A stretch of DNA of 64,000 nt from positions 10,440,501 through 10,504,500 of the forward strand of contig NZ_CP011509.1 in assembly GCF_001027285.1 (NCBI RefSeq), written 5' to 3'. The notes under the pieces were generated by a model. It did not search any database, had not been told where the DNA came from, and saw only the letters and a list, made by a program, of their open reading frames with translations. This stretch comes from Archangium gephyra. GTDB taxonomy: Bacteria; Myxococcota; Myxococcia; Myxococcales; Myxococcaceae. A program made the position numbers and the translations under genes. Positions 10,898 through 22,805 of the stretch are shown in pieces; positions within the stretch are counted from its first letter, which is position 1, and each line of letters begins with the position of its first letter.

Positions 10898-11974
10898 ATG
10901 TCCGCCATCGCCGATTTCATCGATATCGCCGAGGAGCTCCGCAAGGGGCTCACCGAGCTGAGCAACGAGTTCCAACATGGCCTGCCGGAGCGCCTCGCGC
11001 GTTTTCCGCGCGACCCCCAGCAGCGCGCCATCATGCAGCAGGAGCAGCAGGAGGTGCTCAAGCGGCGCATCCCGGAGGTGACGGCCTGGTTGGATGCGAA
11101 GTACCGGCGGCTGGCCGAGCTGGACGCGAAGCTGACGGAGGAGGAGCGCGAGCGGGCGATGGAGCACCACCGCTCCGCCGTGCAGCCCTTCTTCCTGCAG
11201 TGCCCCCTCATCCGGCGCTGCGTGGACAAGCCCCTGGGCTACCCCGGCGACTACGTGACGGTGGAGATGCTCTTCGGCACCGAGGATCAGGGCGTCTCCA
11301 CGATGTCCAGGCTGCTGTCGCACTACGCGCTCAACGTGGGGCCCTCCCAGGCGCACCGCGCGCGCCCGCCCTGGTTGATCGGCCACCTGCGCAAGCGCGA
11401 GCAGGAGGTGGGGCGCCCCCTGCGCGTGCTCTCCTTCGCCTGCGGGCCCGAGCACTCCCTGCGCGAGCACACCGCCATGGGGGGCACGGGGGACTTCACC
11501 CTGTGCGACTTCGATCCCGCCCCGCTCGACTACTGCCGTCGGCAGTTCGAGAAGCTGGCGCGCATGCCCCGTGGCGGCATCCCCGCGCCCCAGGTGCGCT
11601 TCACCCAGGTGTCCACCTACCAGCTCATCCGCTACCGGGACTCGCTGGACAAGCTGCGCCACCCGGACGGGCCCATGGACGTGGTGATCGCCGCCGGCAT
11701 CCTCGACTACCTCAAGGACAACGTCCTCACGCGCTTCCTGGACATGATGGCGTCGCTGCTCGCCCCGGGCGGGGTGCTGCTGCTGACCAACCTCAACCAG
11801 AACAACCCCTGGCGCGCCCTCATGGAGTACGTGTGTGACTGGTACGTGCTGCACCGCACCCGCGAGCAGTTCCAGTCGCTGTGCGAGGGCCCGGCCGAGC
11901 GCCGCATGCGCACCCTCGAGCTCACCACGGACGCCACGGACACCAACATCTTCTGGGCCGGTCAGAAGCGCTGA
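10898..11974 (+). CDS. SAM-dependent methyltransferase, PhcB-like
   Basis: This 358-residue protein is predicted cytosolic. The N-terminal third is helical. A block CPLIRRCVDKPLGYPGDYVT resembles the GYAGDY motif of the PhcB-type methyltransferases that make 3-hydroxypalmitate methyl ester signals. A class I SAM fold follows, with motif I VLSFACGPEHSL, the acidic loop LCDFDPAPLDYC, and later VVIAAGILDYL and GGVLLLTNL. The relationship is from remembered family patterns, so the substrate is uncertain: a fatty-acid ester signal is one possibility, a generic small molecule another. No quorum-sensing kinase or regulator lies next to it. Confidence 0.7.
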   Translation: MSAIADFIDIAEELRKGLTELSNEFQHGLPERLARFPRDPQQRAIMQQEQQEVLKRRIPEVTAWLDAKYRRLAELDAKLTEEERERAMEHHRSAVQPFFLQCPLIRRCVDKPLGYPGDYVTVEMLFGTEDQGVSTMSRLLSHYALNVGPSQAHRARPPWLIGHLRKREQEVGRPLRVLSFACGPEHSLREHTAMGGTGDFTLCDFDPAPLDYCRRQFEKLARMPRGGIPAPQVRFTQVSTYQLIRYRDSLDKLRHPDGPMDVVIAAGILDYLKDNVLTRFLDMMASLLAPGGVLLLTNLNQNNPWRALMEYVCDWYVLHRTREQFQSLCEGPAERRMRTLELTTDATDTNIFWAGQKR

Positions 11975-11992
11975 GCGGCCCCCAGCCCCCGC

Positions 11993-12580
11993 TCAGTTCC
12001 ACTCCAGCAGGTACTGGCCGTAGTCCAGGGTCACGGCCGTCCCCGTGGCCTTGCCGTTGCCCCGCAGCACGTGCAGCGCCTCGGTGAGGGCGCCCTCGTG
12101 GAAGTAGATGGGCTGCATGTCCCCGCGGTAGTGCAGGCGCAGGCGGCTCTCCCCGAGGTCCTCGAAGGAGCGCTTCCCGTAGCTCACCAGCGTGGAATAG
12201 ATGGTGTCCACCGAGGAGAAGACGCGCTTGGGGTCCCCCACCCCCACCAGCTTCATGAGCGTGTTGCCCACGTAGGACTTGAAGAAGCCCGTCACCGTGG
12301 AGGCCCCGCACGCGCGGATGGCGTCCTCGATGGTGGGGAACTGCGGCTCCAGCACGTCCGCCGCCGTGTACAGCATCCGCAGGAAGTCCGCCGCCGGGTA
12401 CGAGAAGAAGTCCACCGGCATCTTATTGATGCGCAGCTGCTGCAGCATGCGATCCGTCCCGGCGCTGCCCACACGCTGCTCCACCAGGCCATACACCGCC
12501 TTGAAGATGAAGCCGCGCACGGTGTCCTCGGGCTTGCAGATGGCTATCCGCTGAGCGAGGTCGTTCTTGTCACTGGGCAT
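11993..12580 (-). CDS. DUF2378 family protein (TIGR02265)
   Basis: The product is a 195-residue cytosolic protein of the Myxococcus-Stigmatella paralogous family. Recognisable parts are the start DTVRGFIFKAVYGLVEQRV, the central YPAADFLRMLYTAADVL, and the end with RLRLHYRGDMQPIYFHEGAL. Many paralogs of this family occur per myxobacterial genome and none has a firm function; a sensing or heme-NO-binding-like fold has been suggested. I chose ATG 12580, which has GGAAGG just upstream. It converges with the methyltransferase gene, 18 bases away. Confidence 0.88.
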   Translation of the reverse strand: MPSDKNDLAQRIAICKPEDTVRGFIFKAVYGLVEQRVGSAGTDRMLQQLRINKMPVDFFSYPAADFLRMLYTAADVLEPQFPTIEDAIRACGASTVTGFFKSYVGNTLMKLVGVGDPKRVFSSVDTIYSTLVSYGKRSFEDLGESRLRLHYRGDMQPIYFHEGALTEALHVLRGNGKATGTAVTLDYGQYLLEWN

Positions 12581-12923
12581 GAAAGAACCTTCCGGGTCCC
12601 AGGCCGGGGGCAGGACCTGGATGCTCCCGCTTCCTACCAGAGTCTTCGCCTGATCGGCGAGTGATCGGCGAGGCCGCCCCACCCTCGCCACGCCCTCTCG
12701 CCACTCGGCCCGGGAGCCGGTCCACCGAGGGGGAATCCGGGCGCCCCGAGCCCCGCAACTCGGGATCAGGCCGCGTGGCGGGAGTGCCTGCCCGCCCTGG
12801 GAGCACGCATTTTTTCTTTCGGTGCGAGCCGGAGCGGTGACAGATACCCTGGCAAGCCCCGCGCACCGCCCACCGGCGGGCGCATGACGCCACCTGATTC
12901 ACCGAACGAAGAGTTCCACGAAT
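12581..12923. other. Divergent intergenic region, DUF2378 / glgP
   Basis: These 343 bases contain no gene. A tandem direct repeat of TGATCGGCGAG occupies 12651-12661 and 12662-12672 (11-bp period, one helical turn), about 70 bases upstream of the DUF2378 start. A GGCGGG/CCCGCC hairpin lies at 12777-12796 and a T-run near 12810. Promoters for both divergent genes must lie here, but I cannot identify -35/-10 boxes. Confidence 0.4.
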
Positions 12924-15434
<2,511 letters not shown>

Positions 15435-15485
15435 GCTGCTGCCGGGGGGCCCGCGGCACGTTGACGCTGCGGGCGCCCTGCCCTT

Positions 15486-15506
15486 ACCCCGGGGCTGCCC
15501 CGGGGT
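15486..15506. terminator. Perfect 9-bp hairpin between convergent genes
   Basis: ACCCCGGGG and CCCCGGGGT flank a CTG loop. The element lies 51 bases after glgP and directly abuts the stop codon of the minus-strand gene. Neither side has a T-run, so it could be a bidirectional, T-less terminator or an mRNA-stabilising hairpin. Confidence 0.5.
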
Positions 15507-15959
15507 TCAACCCGCGCGGACACCGCCCACGCCGAACTGACGGCGGATGCGCGCGGCGTCCTCACCGAGCCCCGCCTCCTCCAGCTTGCCGATCACGAAC
15601 CGCAAGGCCGAGTCCATGTCGGGGACGGCGGCATACGGCATGGGCAGGGGCTTGAGGTGGAAGATGAGGCTCAGCGCCAGGCGCAGGGGCGCCGAGGTGA
15701 TGATGTTGGCGTTGCCGAGCACCCGCTCGCGCAGCTGGGCGTCGTACTTGCGGATCCACTCCACCTGCATCTGGCGCTGCGTGGGCGAGGGCAGGCCCGC
15801 CTGGGCGATGTCGAAGATGCTGACGTACCGCTCCCCGCGCTCCACGTAGGTGGTCGACTGCGCGAGGAACTCGCCGAACTGCTTGTCCGTCATCGGACCC
15901 GTGACGCGCAGCAGGAGCAGGGGCCAGCACGAATCGTCGAACATGATGATGGCGCTCAT
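15507..15959 (-). CDS. SpoIIAA-like (STAS/SEC14-type) hypothetical protein
   Basis: The protein is 150 residues and cytosolic. It opens with beta-rich sequence containing LLLLRVTGPMTDKQFGEFLA, followed by RYVSIFDIAQAGLPSPTQRQ, WIRKYDAQLRERVLGNANII and a C-terminal FVIGKLEEAG helix. This order resembles the SpoIIAA-like/STAS family of small single-domain proteins common in myxobacteria. The family is structural; no partner or ligand is known. I chose ATG 15959 because upstream in-frame sequence is low-complexity Gly/Ser/Pro-rich. It converges with glgP. Confidence 0.6.
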   Translation of the reverse strand: MSAIIMFDDSCWPLLLLRVTGPMTDKQFGEFLAQSTTYVERGERYVSIFDIAQAGLPSPTQRQMQVEWIRKYDAQLRERVLGNANIITSAPLRLALSLIFHLKPLPMPYAAVPDMDSALRFVIGKLEEAGLGEDAARIRRQFGVGGVRAG

Positions 15960-16260
15960 GCCTCCTCCGGCACAGGCGATTCCTGGGGAATGGGAAGACG
16001 GCCCATCGGGCAACAACTGACGTCGCTGTTTCCCCGCCGCGTCGCCCCCGTCCGGCCCGTCGGGAGTGGACGTCCGCACACCCTACAGCCAACCTCGCCC
16101 CGGGACGATCCCCCCCGGCCCTGGGTGTCGCGCCTCCGAAACGCGTCCCGCACCGGTGTGCACCAGTCAACGCCCGCGAGCTCTCCTTGGAGCTGAAAAC
16201 AAGAGGCCGCCCCGGTCACCCGGAGCGGCCTCTTTTCACATCCGATGAACGAGCGGCGCG
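15960..16260. other. Intergenic region with terminator, no gene
   Basis: These 301 bases separate two minus-strand genes. The left part should hold the promoter of the SpoIIAA-like gene, though no boxes stand out. The right end carries the terminator of the lamin-tail gene. No plausible short coding sequence is seen. Confidence 0.4.
16197..16236 (-). terminator. Rho-independent-type terminator after lamin-tail gene
   Basis: Read on the minus strand, AAGAGGCCGC pairs with GCGGCCTCTT (arms 16225-16234 and 16201-16210) with additional CCGG pairing in the loop, and TTGTTTT follows. It lies about 25 bases after the stop codon of the giant surface-protein gene. Confidence 0.75.
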
Positions 16261-19200
16261 CTACGGCACTTCGGTGGGGCTCGCGGAGCTCTGCGGCTGA
16301 CGCACCGCGCGAGTCACGAAGTCAGCCGAGTTGTTGTTCGTGTCGGTGCCGTTGCCACGGGTGGCGTCGCTTCCCCCCACCGCCATGGTGGCGGAGGTGG
16401 AGGTGGTGTACGCCTTGCGCTCGAGGCTGCCGCCAACAGCCGGATGGAATGGAGCCGCCGAGCCCTCCGGCTGATTCCCCGTACCCCACCCCAGCTTGTC
16501 CACGGTCTTCGGGTCATTGAGATCAGTCCCCACGAGACCGGGACCGATGCGCACGTGACCACCGGCCGTGGTCGAGGCCGACGTGTCGAGGGTGTAGCGG
16601 GCATCGGGAGCGGCCGAAGCGCTGTAGTTGGCGCCCGCGAGCAGGAAGTACCCCCTGGCCTTGATGATGGTTCCCCCCGGCGCCGTGGTGGCGTTGATCG
16701 TCATCGAGCCGCTGTAGGTCGCACCGGTGGCCGACTTGTACTGCATCGTCCACCCGTTGAGGTCCACCGGGCTGTCCGTCGGGTTGTACAGCTCGACGAA
16801 CTCATCCGTGGCGGCGGTACCGGTCCCGTTGCCGCCGGAGAACTCGCTGATGACCACGTGATTGGTCAGAACGGGAGGACCCACCGTGGCCACCGTCACG
16901 GAGCCATAGGTGCCGGCCGGCGGCGTCACCACCCCACTCTGGTCGCAATACACGTAGGGGCCGTAGCTGGCCGTGGCCGTGTCCCAGAGCCGGTAGCGGA
17001 AGCCGTACTTGTACGTGCCCGCCGTGGGGATGCTCAACGAACCCAGCACCTCGTCGTTGTTGGTGAACCCGCTGGAGTAGGCCTTGTAGGGCAGCGCCGC
17101 CGTCCACGTCCAACCCGCCGGGTTGGTGGGATCCGCGCCGTAGCCCAGCTCGGCGGACACGTGCGGGTAGAAGTCGTTCCCCGTCGTGTTCCGGTCCGTC
17201 ATGCTCGCGCCGTAGAACTGGCTGTAGATGGTCCACGAGGAGCCCGGCGTCACGGTGGCCGGGTAGTCGGTGCCCGTCGGGAACGTCTTCGGGTACTGGA
17301 TGTTGCACCAATCCAGCGCCGGGACGTCCGGCATGCCGCAGGTGGAGTTGCGGGCGTTGGGCGTGCCCAGGTCACCGCCCTCCTTGAGCGGCGCCTCCGA
17401 GTCGCACCAGTACCAGGGCTGCGCGGAGGCCTTGGTCCCCACCACGACGGCCGAGAGGTTCATGGACCTGCCCAGCGTCTGCGGGAAGGACGGCGTGTAC
17501 AGGAAGTCCTCCACCGTGGTGCCCCCCTGGTTGAGCACGAGCTGGCCCGAGCCCTCCAGGTTCAGATCCGCGCCGTACTGGTAGTCGGCGGAGACCCCAC
17601 CGTTGGTGGCGCCGTCCTTGTTCTGCGCCAGCACGAAGGTGCCCTTGCGGTCGATGATCACCGGCTTGCCACCGGCGCTCACGGAGAAGGACGACGTGAG
17701 GCTCGCGCTGTTCCGGTAGAGGACCGAGAGCCCGTTGAGGTTGAGCAGGCCGCCGGTGTTGTTGGTCAGCTCGATGTACTCGGTGATGCTGGCCGACGAG
17801 GGCGAGTGCATCACCTCGGAGATGCTCAGCTGGTTGGCTCCCGGAGCGGCCGCCGTGTCACACGCCTCCTTGAAGCAGACGGCATTGGCACCCGGGCAGA
17901 GGGTGGTCGTCTGCGACTCCTTGCAGGTGGCGGTGTTGTCCACGTCGACGCACGTCTGCGTGTAGGTGGTCCGCGAGACACCATCCGGGGCGCAGATGGG
18001 GCTCGGCGGCGTGCAGGTGAAGCCCGCGCACGGGTCCGCGTTCGTCGCCGTGCTCAGGTTGGAGACGGCCGTGTTGCCCGCGTCGTCGTGCACCTTCAGC
18101 GCGAAGTAGTAGGTCGTGCTGGGGGTCAGCCCGGTGACGAGCACCGACTCCTCGCTGCCCGGAGACAGCGGACGGTCCAGCGTCACCGACGAGATGGCGC
18201 CAGCGGGCGCGGTCTCGACGGGGACGGTCGCGTAGAGCAGCTCCTGGCTGGAGGCATTGCCCTCCATGCCGTCATCACCCACGGCCGTCCACTTCAGCGC
18301 CACCTGGACGCTCGTCTTGCCCGTCTCGCTGAGCGCCACGGCCGCCGGAGCCACGTCATCCACGAGGGTGAACGGGTTGCTGCTGGCACCGTCCAGCGGC
18401 CCACCCACGGCCTCGAGCCGGAAGCCCGAGCCCTGCTGGTCCACGGTGAGGCCGGAGAAGGTCGCGAGGCCCTTCACGGGCTTCACGGTCAGCGGGCCGC
18501 CACCGAGCACGGCCGCGGGGTTGCCCCCGGCCAGGCCCAGCGTGATGTCCGGAGCGTCCACGTCGAGCACGTTGTCGAACGCGTCCGTGACGGCCACGGT
18601 CACCGCCGCCAGCGCCTTGCGCACCTTGCCATCCGTGGGCTGGTCGCGGAACACGAGCTTCGCGGCGGGGCCGGGATTGACCACGATGGAGGGAGCCGTC
18701 GCCGCCAGGAAGGCCCGGGCGAGGTCCTTCACGGACAGCGACTGCTCGCCCGCGGTCTTCAGCGTCACGGAGAAGACCTTGTGGCCGGCATCCGCGCTGG
18801 TGAGCTCGCCGCTCGCGGGAGGCACCAGCTTCGAGTCGCTCGAGGTGAAGCCGAGCGTGCCCGTGTAGCCGGTGGCCACGTTGTCGTAGGCATCCTTCAG
18901 GGTCACGTCGACGGTGAAGGCAACACCCGCCTCCACCGGGGCGGAGGGCGCCACCAGCACGAGCGTGGAAGCCGGGGCGTGGGAGACCGACACGTCATGC
19001 GAGGCGCTCAGGCCCGCCGTGTCCGTCACGGTGATCTTCGTGGAGACGGCCTTCTCCAGCTTGAAGTCGAACCGGCGGCTGCCCTCGTCCGCGAGGACGA
19101 ACATGTAGGACGCCGGACCGGTGGCCCGGTCGGCATCCACGGTGAAGGTCACCTCGCGGGTGTAGTCCTTCACCACGTTGTCATGGGCATCCAGGGCGGT

Positions 19201-21858
19201 GACCTTCAGGGCCAGCGGGCCACCCGCCTCCACGGAGGCCGGAGCCTCCAGCACGAGGCGCGCCGCCGCGAGCCACTTCACCGTGGTGTCGGCCTTCGCG
19301 TTGAGCGCCGGAGAGGCCTTGTCCTGGACCGTCACGGACTGCGCGCCCGCGGTCACCAGCTTCACGGGGAACGTCTTGAAGCCCTTGTCCGCGGCGGTGA
19401 AGGTGTACTCCGCCGCCAGGGTGGCCTTGCCGTCGGTGGAGCTCAGCATCACCGTGCCGGTGTAGCCAGTGGCCCGGTTGCCGAAGCCGTCACGAATCTC
19501 GACGGAGAGCTCGGCCGAATCACCCGCGTTCAGCTCGGCCGGCAGACCCGTGAGCAGCAGCGTGCTGGGGTCCGCATGGCCCACCTCCGTGCGCAGCGTG
19601 GCGTCCGGCAGGCCCGCGGCGGACACCGTGAGGCTCTGCTCACCCACGGTGTGCAGCTTCACATGCTCGAAGGCGTGCTGGCCCTTGTCCGAGGCGATGA
19701 AGTCATAGGGCGCCGGCTTGTCGGCGGCGGCGTCACTGGAGGCGAAGGACACCGTGCCGGTGTAGTCCTCGACGGCGTTGCCGTAGGCGTCACGCACCGT
19801 CACCGTCACCGTGTTGTCGGCGCCAGCGGTCGTCGTCGAGCCCAGCCCCGCCAGCTCCAGGCGCGTGGCCTCGGCGTGGGCGATGTCGAAGGGCGTGCTG
19901 TCGTCTTCCGTGAGCCCGGACGAGGTGGCCTTCAGGGTGTAGCCCTTGCCGGCCTTGTCGATGCGCACACCCGTGAAGGTGGCCACGCCCTTGTCCGACG
20001 TCACGGTGAAGGGACCGAAGCCCGAGGTGCCCACCACCGTCAGCGTCACCGCCACGGCCGCGTTGTCCACGCGCACTCCGGCGGCGTCACGCACCTCCAC
20101 CGTGATGGGAGCCAGCACTCCGCCGGCCTTCCCACTCTTGGGCTGCTCGATGAAGGCGAGCTGGGTGGCGGTCAGGTTCCTCGTGGAGGCCGGGAGCGTG
20201 TCCGAGCGCACCGCGTTGCCACTGTTGTCCGTCGCCCGCAGGGCCACGTAGTAGGTCGTATTGGAGGTGAGGCCGGAGATGGTCGCGGTCCGCGTGGTGT
20301 CGGACGGCGAGGGCGCCGCCACCGTCACCGGGGTGGCCGCCTCGAAATCCAGCGCCGTGAGGATGTTCGACGTGGAGTAGCGCAGCTCGTAGCTGGCCGG
20401 CGTGCCGAGCATCCCGTCATCACCCACCGCCGCCCAGGAGACGGTGATGGACGTGGGCGCGTTGTCCGCCTGGACGAGCGCCGGCTTGGAGGGCGCCACA
20501 TTGTCGATGACGTCGAAGGCGTTGCCCGGCACGGAGCCCACGTCCGCGGCCGAGGCCGTCAGCACGTAACCCGTGTCCTCCTCGGCGATGGAGAGGCCCG
20601 GGAAGGAGGCCAGGCCATCCACCGGCGTCACGGTGCCAAGGCCCGTCACCCGCCCCGTCTTGTTGGCGGTGAGCGTCACGGCGGGAGCGCTGGTCCGCAC
20701 CAGGTTGCCGAACGCGTCCGTCAGCGCCACCTGCACGCCGAACGTCTCACGCACCGAGCGGTTGGGCAGCGTGTCGGTGAAGGCGAGCGTCGACACGGCC
20801 GCCGGCACCACGGAGAGCTCCACCGTGGAGGTGAAAGCCGCCGTCGCCGTATCCGTCACCGTCAGCTGGCGGGCGCCCGCGCGCCTCGCGATGATGCCCG
20901 TGAAGGCATGGCGGCCCGCGTCCGTCGCGGTGAACGTGTAGTCACCCGGCAGCGTGGCCGAGTCATCATCCGAGGAGAAGTGCACCGTACCGGTGTAGCC
21001 AGCCGCGTCGTTGCCGAACGCATCCTGGACGAACACCTCGACGCTCTGCGCGACACCCGCAGTCACGGGCATGCCCGAGTGGCTCATCACCAGCAGGGCC
21101 GGAGCAGCGGACGCCACATCGAAGCTCGCGCTCGTCGCGCCCGTGAGGCTCCCGGAGGCCGCCACCAGGGTGTAGCCCCGCGCGGCCTTCTCGAGCACCA
21201 GGTCCGTGAAGCGCGCCACGCCCTTCACCGCCGCCACCGTCACCGTGCCCTTCAGGGTGGCCGCCGCCGGACCGGAGCCGATGGCCACCGTCACGTCGCC
21301 CGTGGCGTCGCTCATCGTCTCGCCCTCGGCGTTCTGGATGACGACCTCGAAAGCGCCCAGCGCCGCGCCCGCCGTCCCGGAGGAAGGCGCCGCGGTGAAG
21401 GCCAGCTTCGCGGCCGGCAGCCGGACGAACTCGACGGTGGGCCGCGACGACAGCGTCACCGCGCCGCCCTCGGCCTCCACCGACACCGTCACCGTCTTCA
21501 CGCCCGCCACCGTGGACACCAGCTTCGCGCTCGTCTGGCCGTTCGCGTCGGTGGTGCCCGCGGGCTGCGTCACCGTGTTGCCTTCGCCGGAGACCGCCAC
21601 CCGCACGGTCCGGCCCGCCAGCGCCGTGCCGTCCTGCTTGCGCACCACCACCTGGATGTCGACGGCGTCCTCACCGTTGGCCTTGACCCCCAGCGACCTG
21701 CTCACCGCGACCGACGAGCGATCCGCGTCCGGCATCTCGCGCGCTGCCGGCGGGTTGGGATTGGGATCTCCACATCCCTGCCCACAGCCCACGGATAGAC
21801 CCAGCAACAACACGCTCCATGCGACCAGCCGCGCAAAGGCGGGGGGGCCATGCATCAT
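16261..21858 (-). CDS. Giant secreted protein with Ig-like repeats, two Fn3 and two lamin-tail domains
   Basis: The 1865-residue exported protein starts at ATG 21858 behind CTGGAG. Its signal sequence (FARLVAWSVLLLGLSVGCGQ) ends in a Cys with a poor lipobox, so it may be a lipoprotein. After an invasin/Big-1-like domain come at least five Ig-like repeats of about 100 residues with the recurrent core GYTGTV...SSD followed by YTF..AD.G.H.F. Two Fn3-like domains contain WAAVGDDGM / WTAVGDDGM and TTYYVALRATDNSGN / TTYYFALKVHDDAGN. A Cys-rich linker leads to two lamin-tail domains (LSISEVMHSPS...EYIELTNN and VVISEFSGG...EFVELYNP). It is probably a cell-surface or matrix protein for adhesion. The repeats could also drive recombination. 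No enzymatic motif was seen. Confidence 0.82.
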   Translation of the reverse strand: MMHGPPAFARLVAWSVLLLGLSVGCGQGCGDPNPNPPAAREMPDADRSSVAVSRSLGVKANGEDAVDIQVVVRKQDGTALAGRTVRVAVSGEGNTVTQPAGTTDANGQTSAKLVSTVAGVKTVTVSVEAEGGAVTLSSRPTVEFVRLPAAKLAFTAAPSSGTAGAALGAFEVVIQNAEGETMSDATGDVTVAIGSGPAAATLKGTVTVAAVKGVARFTDLVLEKAARGYTLVAASGSLTGATSASFDVASAAPALLVMSHSGMPVTAGVAQSVEVFVQDAFGNDAAGYTGTVHFSSDDDSATLPGDYTFTATDAGRHAFTGIIARRAGARQLTVTDTATAAFTSTVELSVVPAAVSTLAFTDTLPNRSVRETFGVQVALTDAFGNLVRTSAPAVTLTANKTGRVTGLGTVTPVDGLASFPGLSIAEEDTGYVLTASAADVGSVPGNAFDVIDNVAPSKPALVQADNAPTSITVSWAAVGDDGMLGTPASYELRYSTSNILTALDFEAATPVTVAAPSPSDTTRTATISGLTSNTTYYVALRATDNSGNAVRSDTLPASTRNLTATQLAFIEQPKSGKAGGVLAPITVEVRDAAGVRVDNAAVAVTLTVVGTSGFGPFTVTSDKGVATFTGVRIDKAGKGYTLKATSSGLTEDDSTPFDIAHAEATRLELAGLGSTTTAGADNTVTVTVRDAYGNAVEDYTGTVSFASSDAAADKPAPYDFIASDKGQHAFEHVKLHTVGEQSLTVSAAGLPDATLRTEVGHADPSTLLLTGLPAELNAGDSAELSVEIRDGFGNRATGYTGTVMLSSTDGKATLAAEYTFTAADKGFKTFPVKLVTAGAQSVTVQDKASPALNAKADTTVKWLAAARLVLEAPASVEAGGPLALKVTALDAHDNVVKDYTREVTFTVDADRATGPASYMFVLADEGSRRFDFKLEKAVSTKITVTDTAGLSASHDVSVSHAPASTLVLVAPSAPVEAGVAFTVDVTLKDAYDNVATGYTGTLGFTSSDSKLVPPASGELTSADAGHKVFSVTLKTAGEQSLSVKDLARAFLAATAPSIVVNPGPAAKLVFRDQPTDGKVRKALAAVTVAVTDAFDNVLDVDAPDITLGLAGGNPAAVLGGGPLTVKPVKGLATFSGLTVDQQGSGFRLEAVGGPLDGASSNPFTLVDDVAPAAVALSETGKTSVQVALKWTAVGDDGMEGNASSQELLYATVPVETAPAGAISSVTLDRPLSPGSEESVLVTGLTPSTTYYFALKVHDDAGNTAVSNLSTATNADPCAGFTCTPPSPICAPDGVSRTTYTQTCVDVDNTATCKESQTTTLCPGANAVCFKEACDTAAAPGANQLSISEVMHSPSSASITEYIELTNNTGGLLNLNGLSVLYRNSASLTSSFSVSAGGKPVIIDRKGTFVLAQNKDGATNGGVSADYQYGADLNLEGSGQLVLNQGGTTVEDFLYTPSFPQTLGRSMNLSAVVVGTKASAQPWYWCDSEAPLKEGGDLGTPNARNSTCGMPDVPALDWCNIQYPKTFPTGTDYPATVTPGSSWTIYSQFYGASMTDRNTTGNDFYPHVSAELGYGADPTNPAGWTWTAALPYKAYSSGFTNNDEVLGSLSIPTAGTYKYGFRYRLWDTATASYGPYVYCDQSGVVTPPAGTYGSVTVATVGPPVLTNHVVISEFSGGNGTGTAATDEFVELYNPTDSPVDLNGWTMQYKSATGATYSGSMTINATTAPGGTIIKARGYFLLAGANYSASAAPDARYTLDTSASTTAGGHVRIGPGLVGTDLNDPKTVDKLGWGTGNQPEGSAAPFHPAVGGSLERKAYTTSTSATMAVGGSDATRGNGTDTNNNSADFVTRAVRQPQSSASPTEVP

Positions 21859-21999
21859 GAACAGCTCCAGATGAAGGGGAAACAGAACCCGCCAGGGAAT
21901 GGCGAGCACGGTCTGTAGCCTACCAGACACCCCGTATCTGGAAAAACCCAGCGCCAGAGGACGAAGCAGCCTGCTCCCTCTGGCCGGGCCGGGCCCCTC

Positions 22000-22800
22000 T
22001 TACATGCCCATGGCCTGGAGCATGAGGCCAGAGCCGAGCAACGACTGGCCTCCATCGCAAACCATGATGGAACCGGTGATGTATGACGCTGCATCGGACG
22101 CCAGGAAAAGCGCGAGTTGCGAGATGTCTTGCTTTGTCCCGAAACGCTGCAATGGCAACGCACGGGTGAGCTTCTCGCGGGTCTCTCCGCTGGGAGCGAG
22201 CCGATTCATGCCCTCGGTGTCCTCGATGGGGCCGGGGGTGATGGAGTTGACGCGCACGCCCACCCCACCCCACTCGATGGCGAGGGTGCGGGTGATCATG
22301 TCCACGCCGGCCTTGGCGGCACACACGTGGGCCTGCATGGCCATGGGCAGGTAGGCCTGGGGCGCGGAGATGTTGAGGACGCAAGCACCCGGCTTGCGCA
22401 GGTGCTCGAAGGCGGCGCGGCAGGCATTGAAGGTGCCCAGCACGTCGATCTCCAGCACCGACTTGAAGCCGTTGGAGGACATGCCCAGCGCGGGCGCGGG
22501 GAAGTTGCCGGCCGCGCCACACACGAGGATGTCCAGCTCCCCGTAGGCCTCGCGCGCCGTCCGCAGGGCCTTCTCCATGGACTCGTAGTTGCGCACGTCC
22601 GCGGCCTGGCCCATGGCGGTGCCGTGCTGCTGGAGCCCCTTCACGGCGGCCTCGAGCTTCTCCACGTTGCGGCCGTTGATGACCACCTTGGCGCCAGCCT
22701 TCACGAACGCCTCGGCGATGCCGAGGTTGATGCCACTGCTGCCACCGGTGATGAACGCCACCTTGCCCTGGAGCAGCCCCGACTTGAACACGTCCGACAT
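22000..22800 (-). CDS. SDR family 2,4-dienoyl-CoA reductase-like oxidoreductase
   Basis: The protein is 266 residues with a Rossmann start (VAFITGGSSGINLGIAEAFV) and an NAG-like motif (LVCGAAGNF). The region VRVNSITPGPIEDTEGMNRL closely resembles peroxisomal 2,4-dienoyl-CoA reductase. The canonical YxxxK tyrosine is absent (HVCAAK), as expected for that subfamily. The reaction would be NADPH-dependent reduction of 2,4-dienoyl-CoA during beta-oxidation of unsaturated fatty acids. ATG 22800 has GGGGAG nine bases upstream; ATG 22809, which overlaps the previous stop codon, is the alternative. It is coupled to the dienoyl-CoA isomerase-like gene, which supports the assignment. Confidence 0.8.
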   Translation of the reverse strand: MSDVFKSGLLQGKVAFITGGSSGINLGIAEAFVKAGAKVVINGRNVEKLEAAVKGLQQHGTAMGQAADVRNYESMEKALRTAREAYGELDILVCGAAGNFPAPALGMSSNGFKSVLEIDVLGTFNACRAAFEHLRKPGACVLNISAPQAYLPMAMQAHVCAAKAGVDMITRTLAIEWGGVGVRVNSITPGPIEDTEGMNRLAPSGETREKLTRALPLQRFGTKQDISQLALFLASDAASYITGSIMVCDGGQSLLGSGLMLQAMGM

Positions 22801-22805
22801 GTGCT

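Noticed and set aside
16444-21798. A 1784-codon plus-strand frame antisense to the lamin-tail gene
   Set aside because: Its translation is Arg/Gly/His-rich without domains. The minus-strand protein has repeats, a signal peptide and a terminator.
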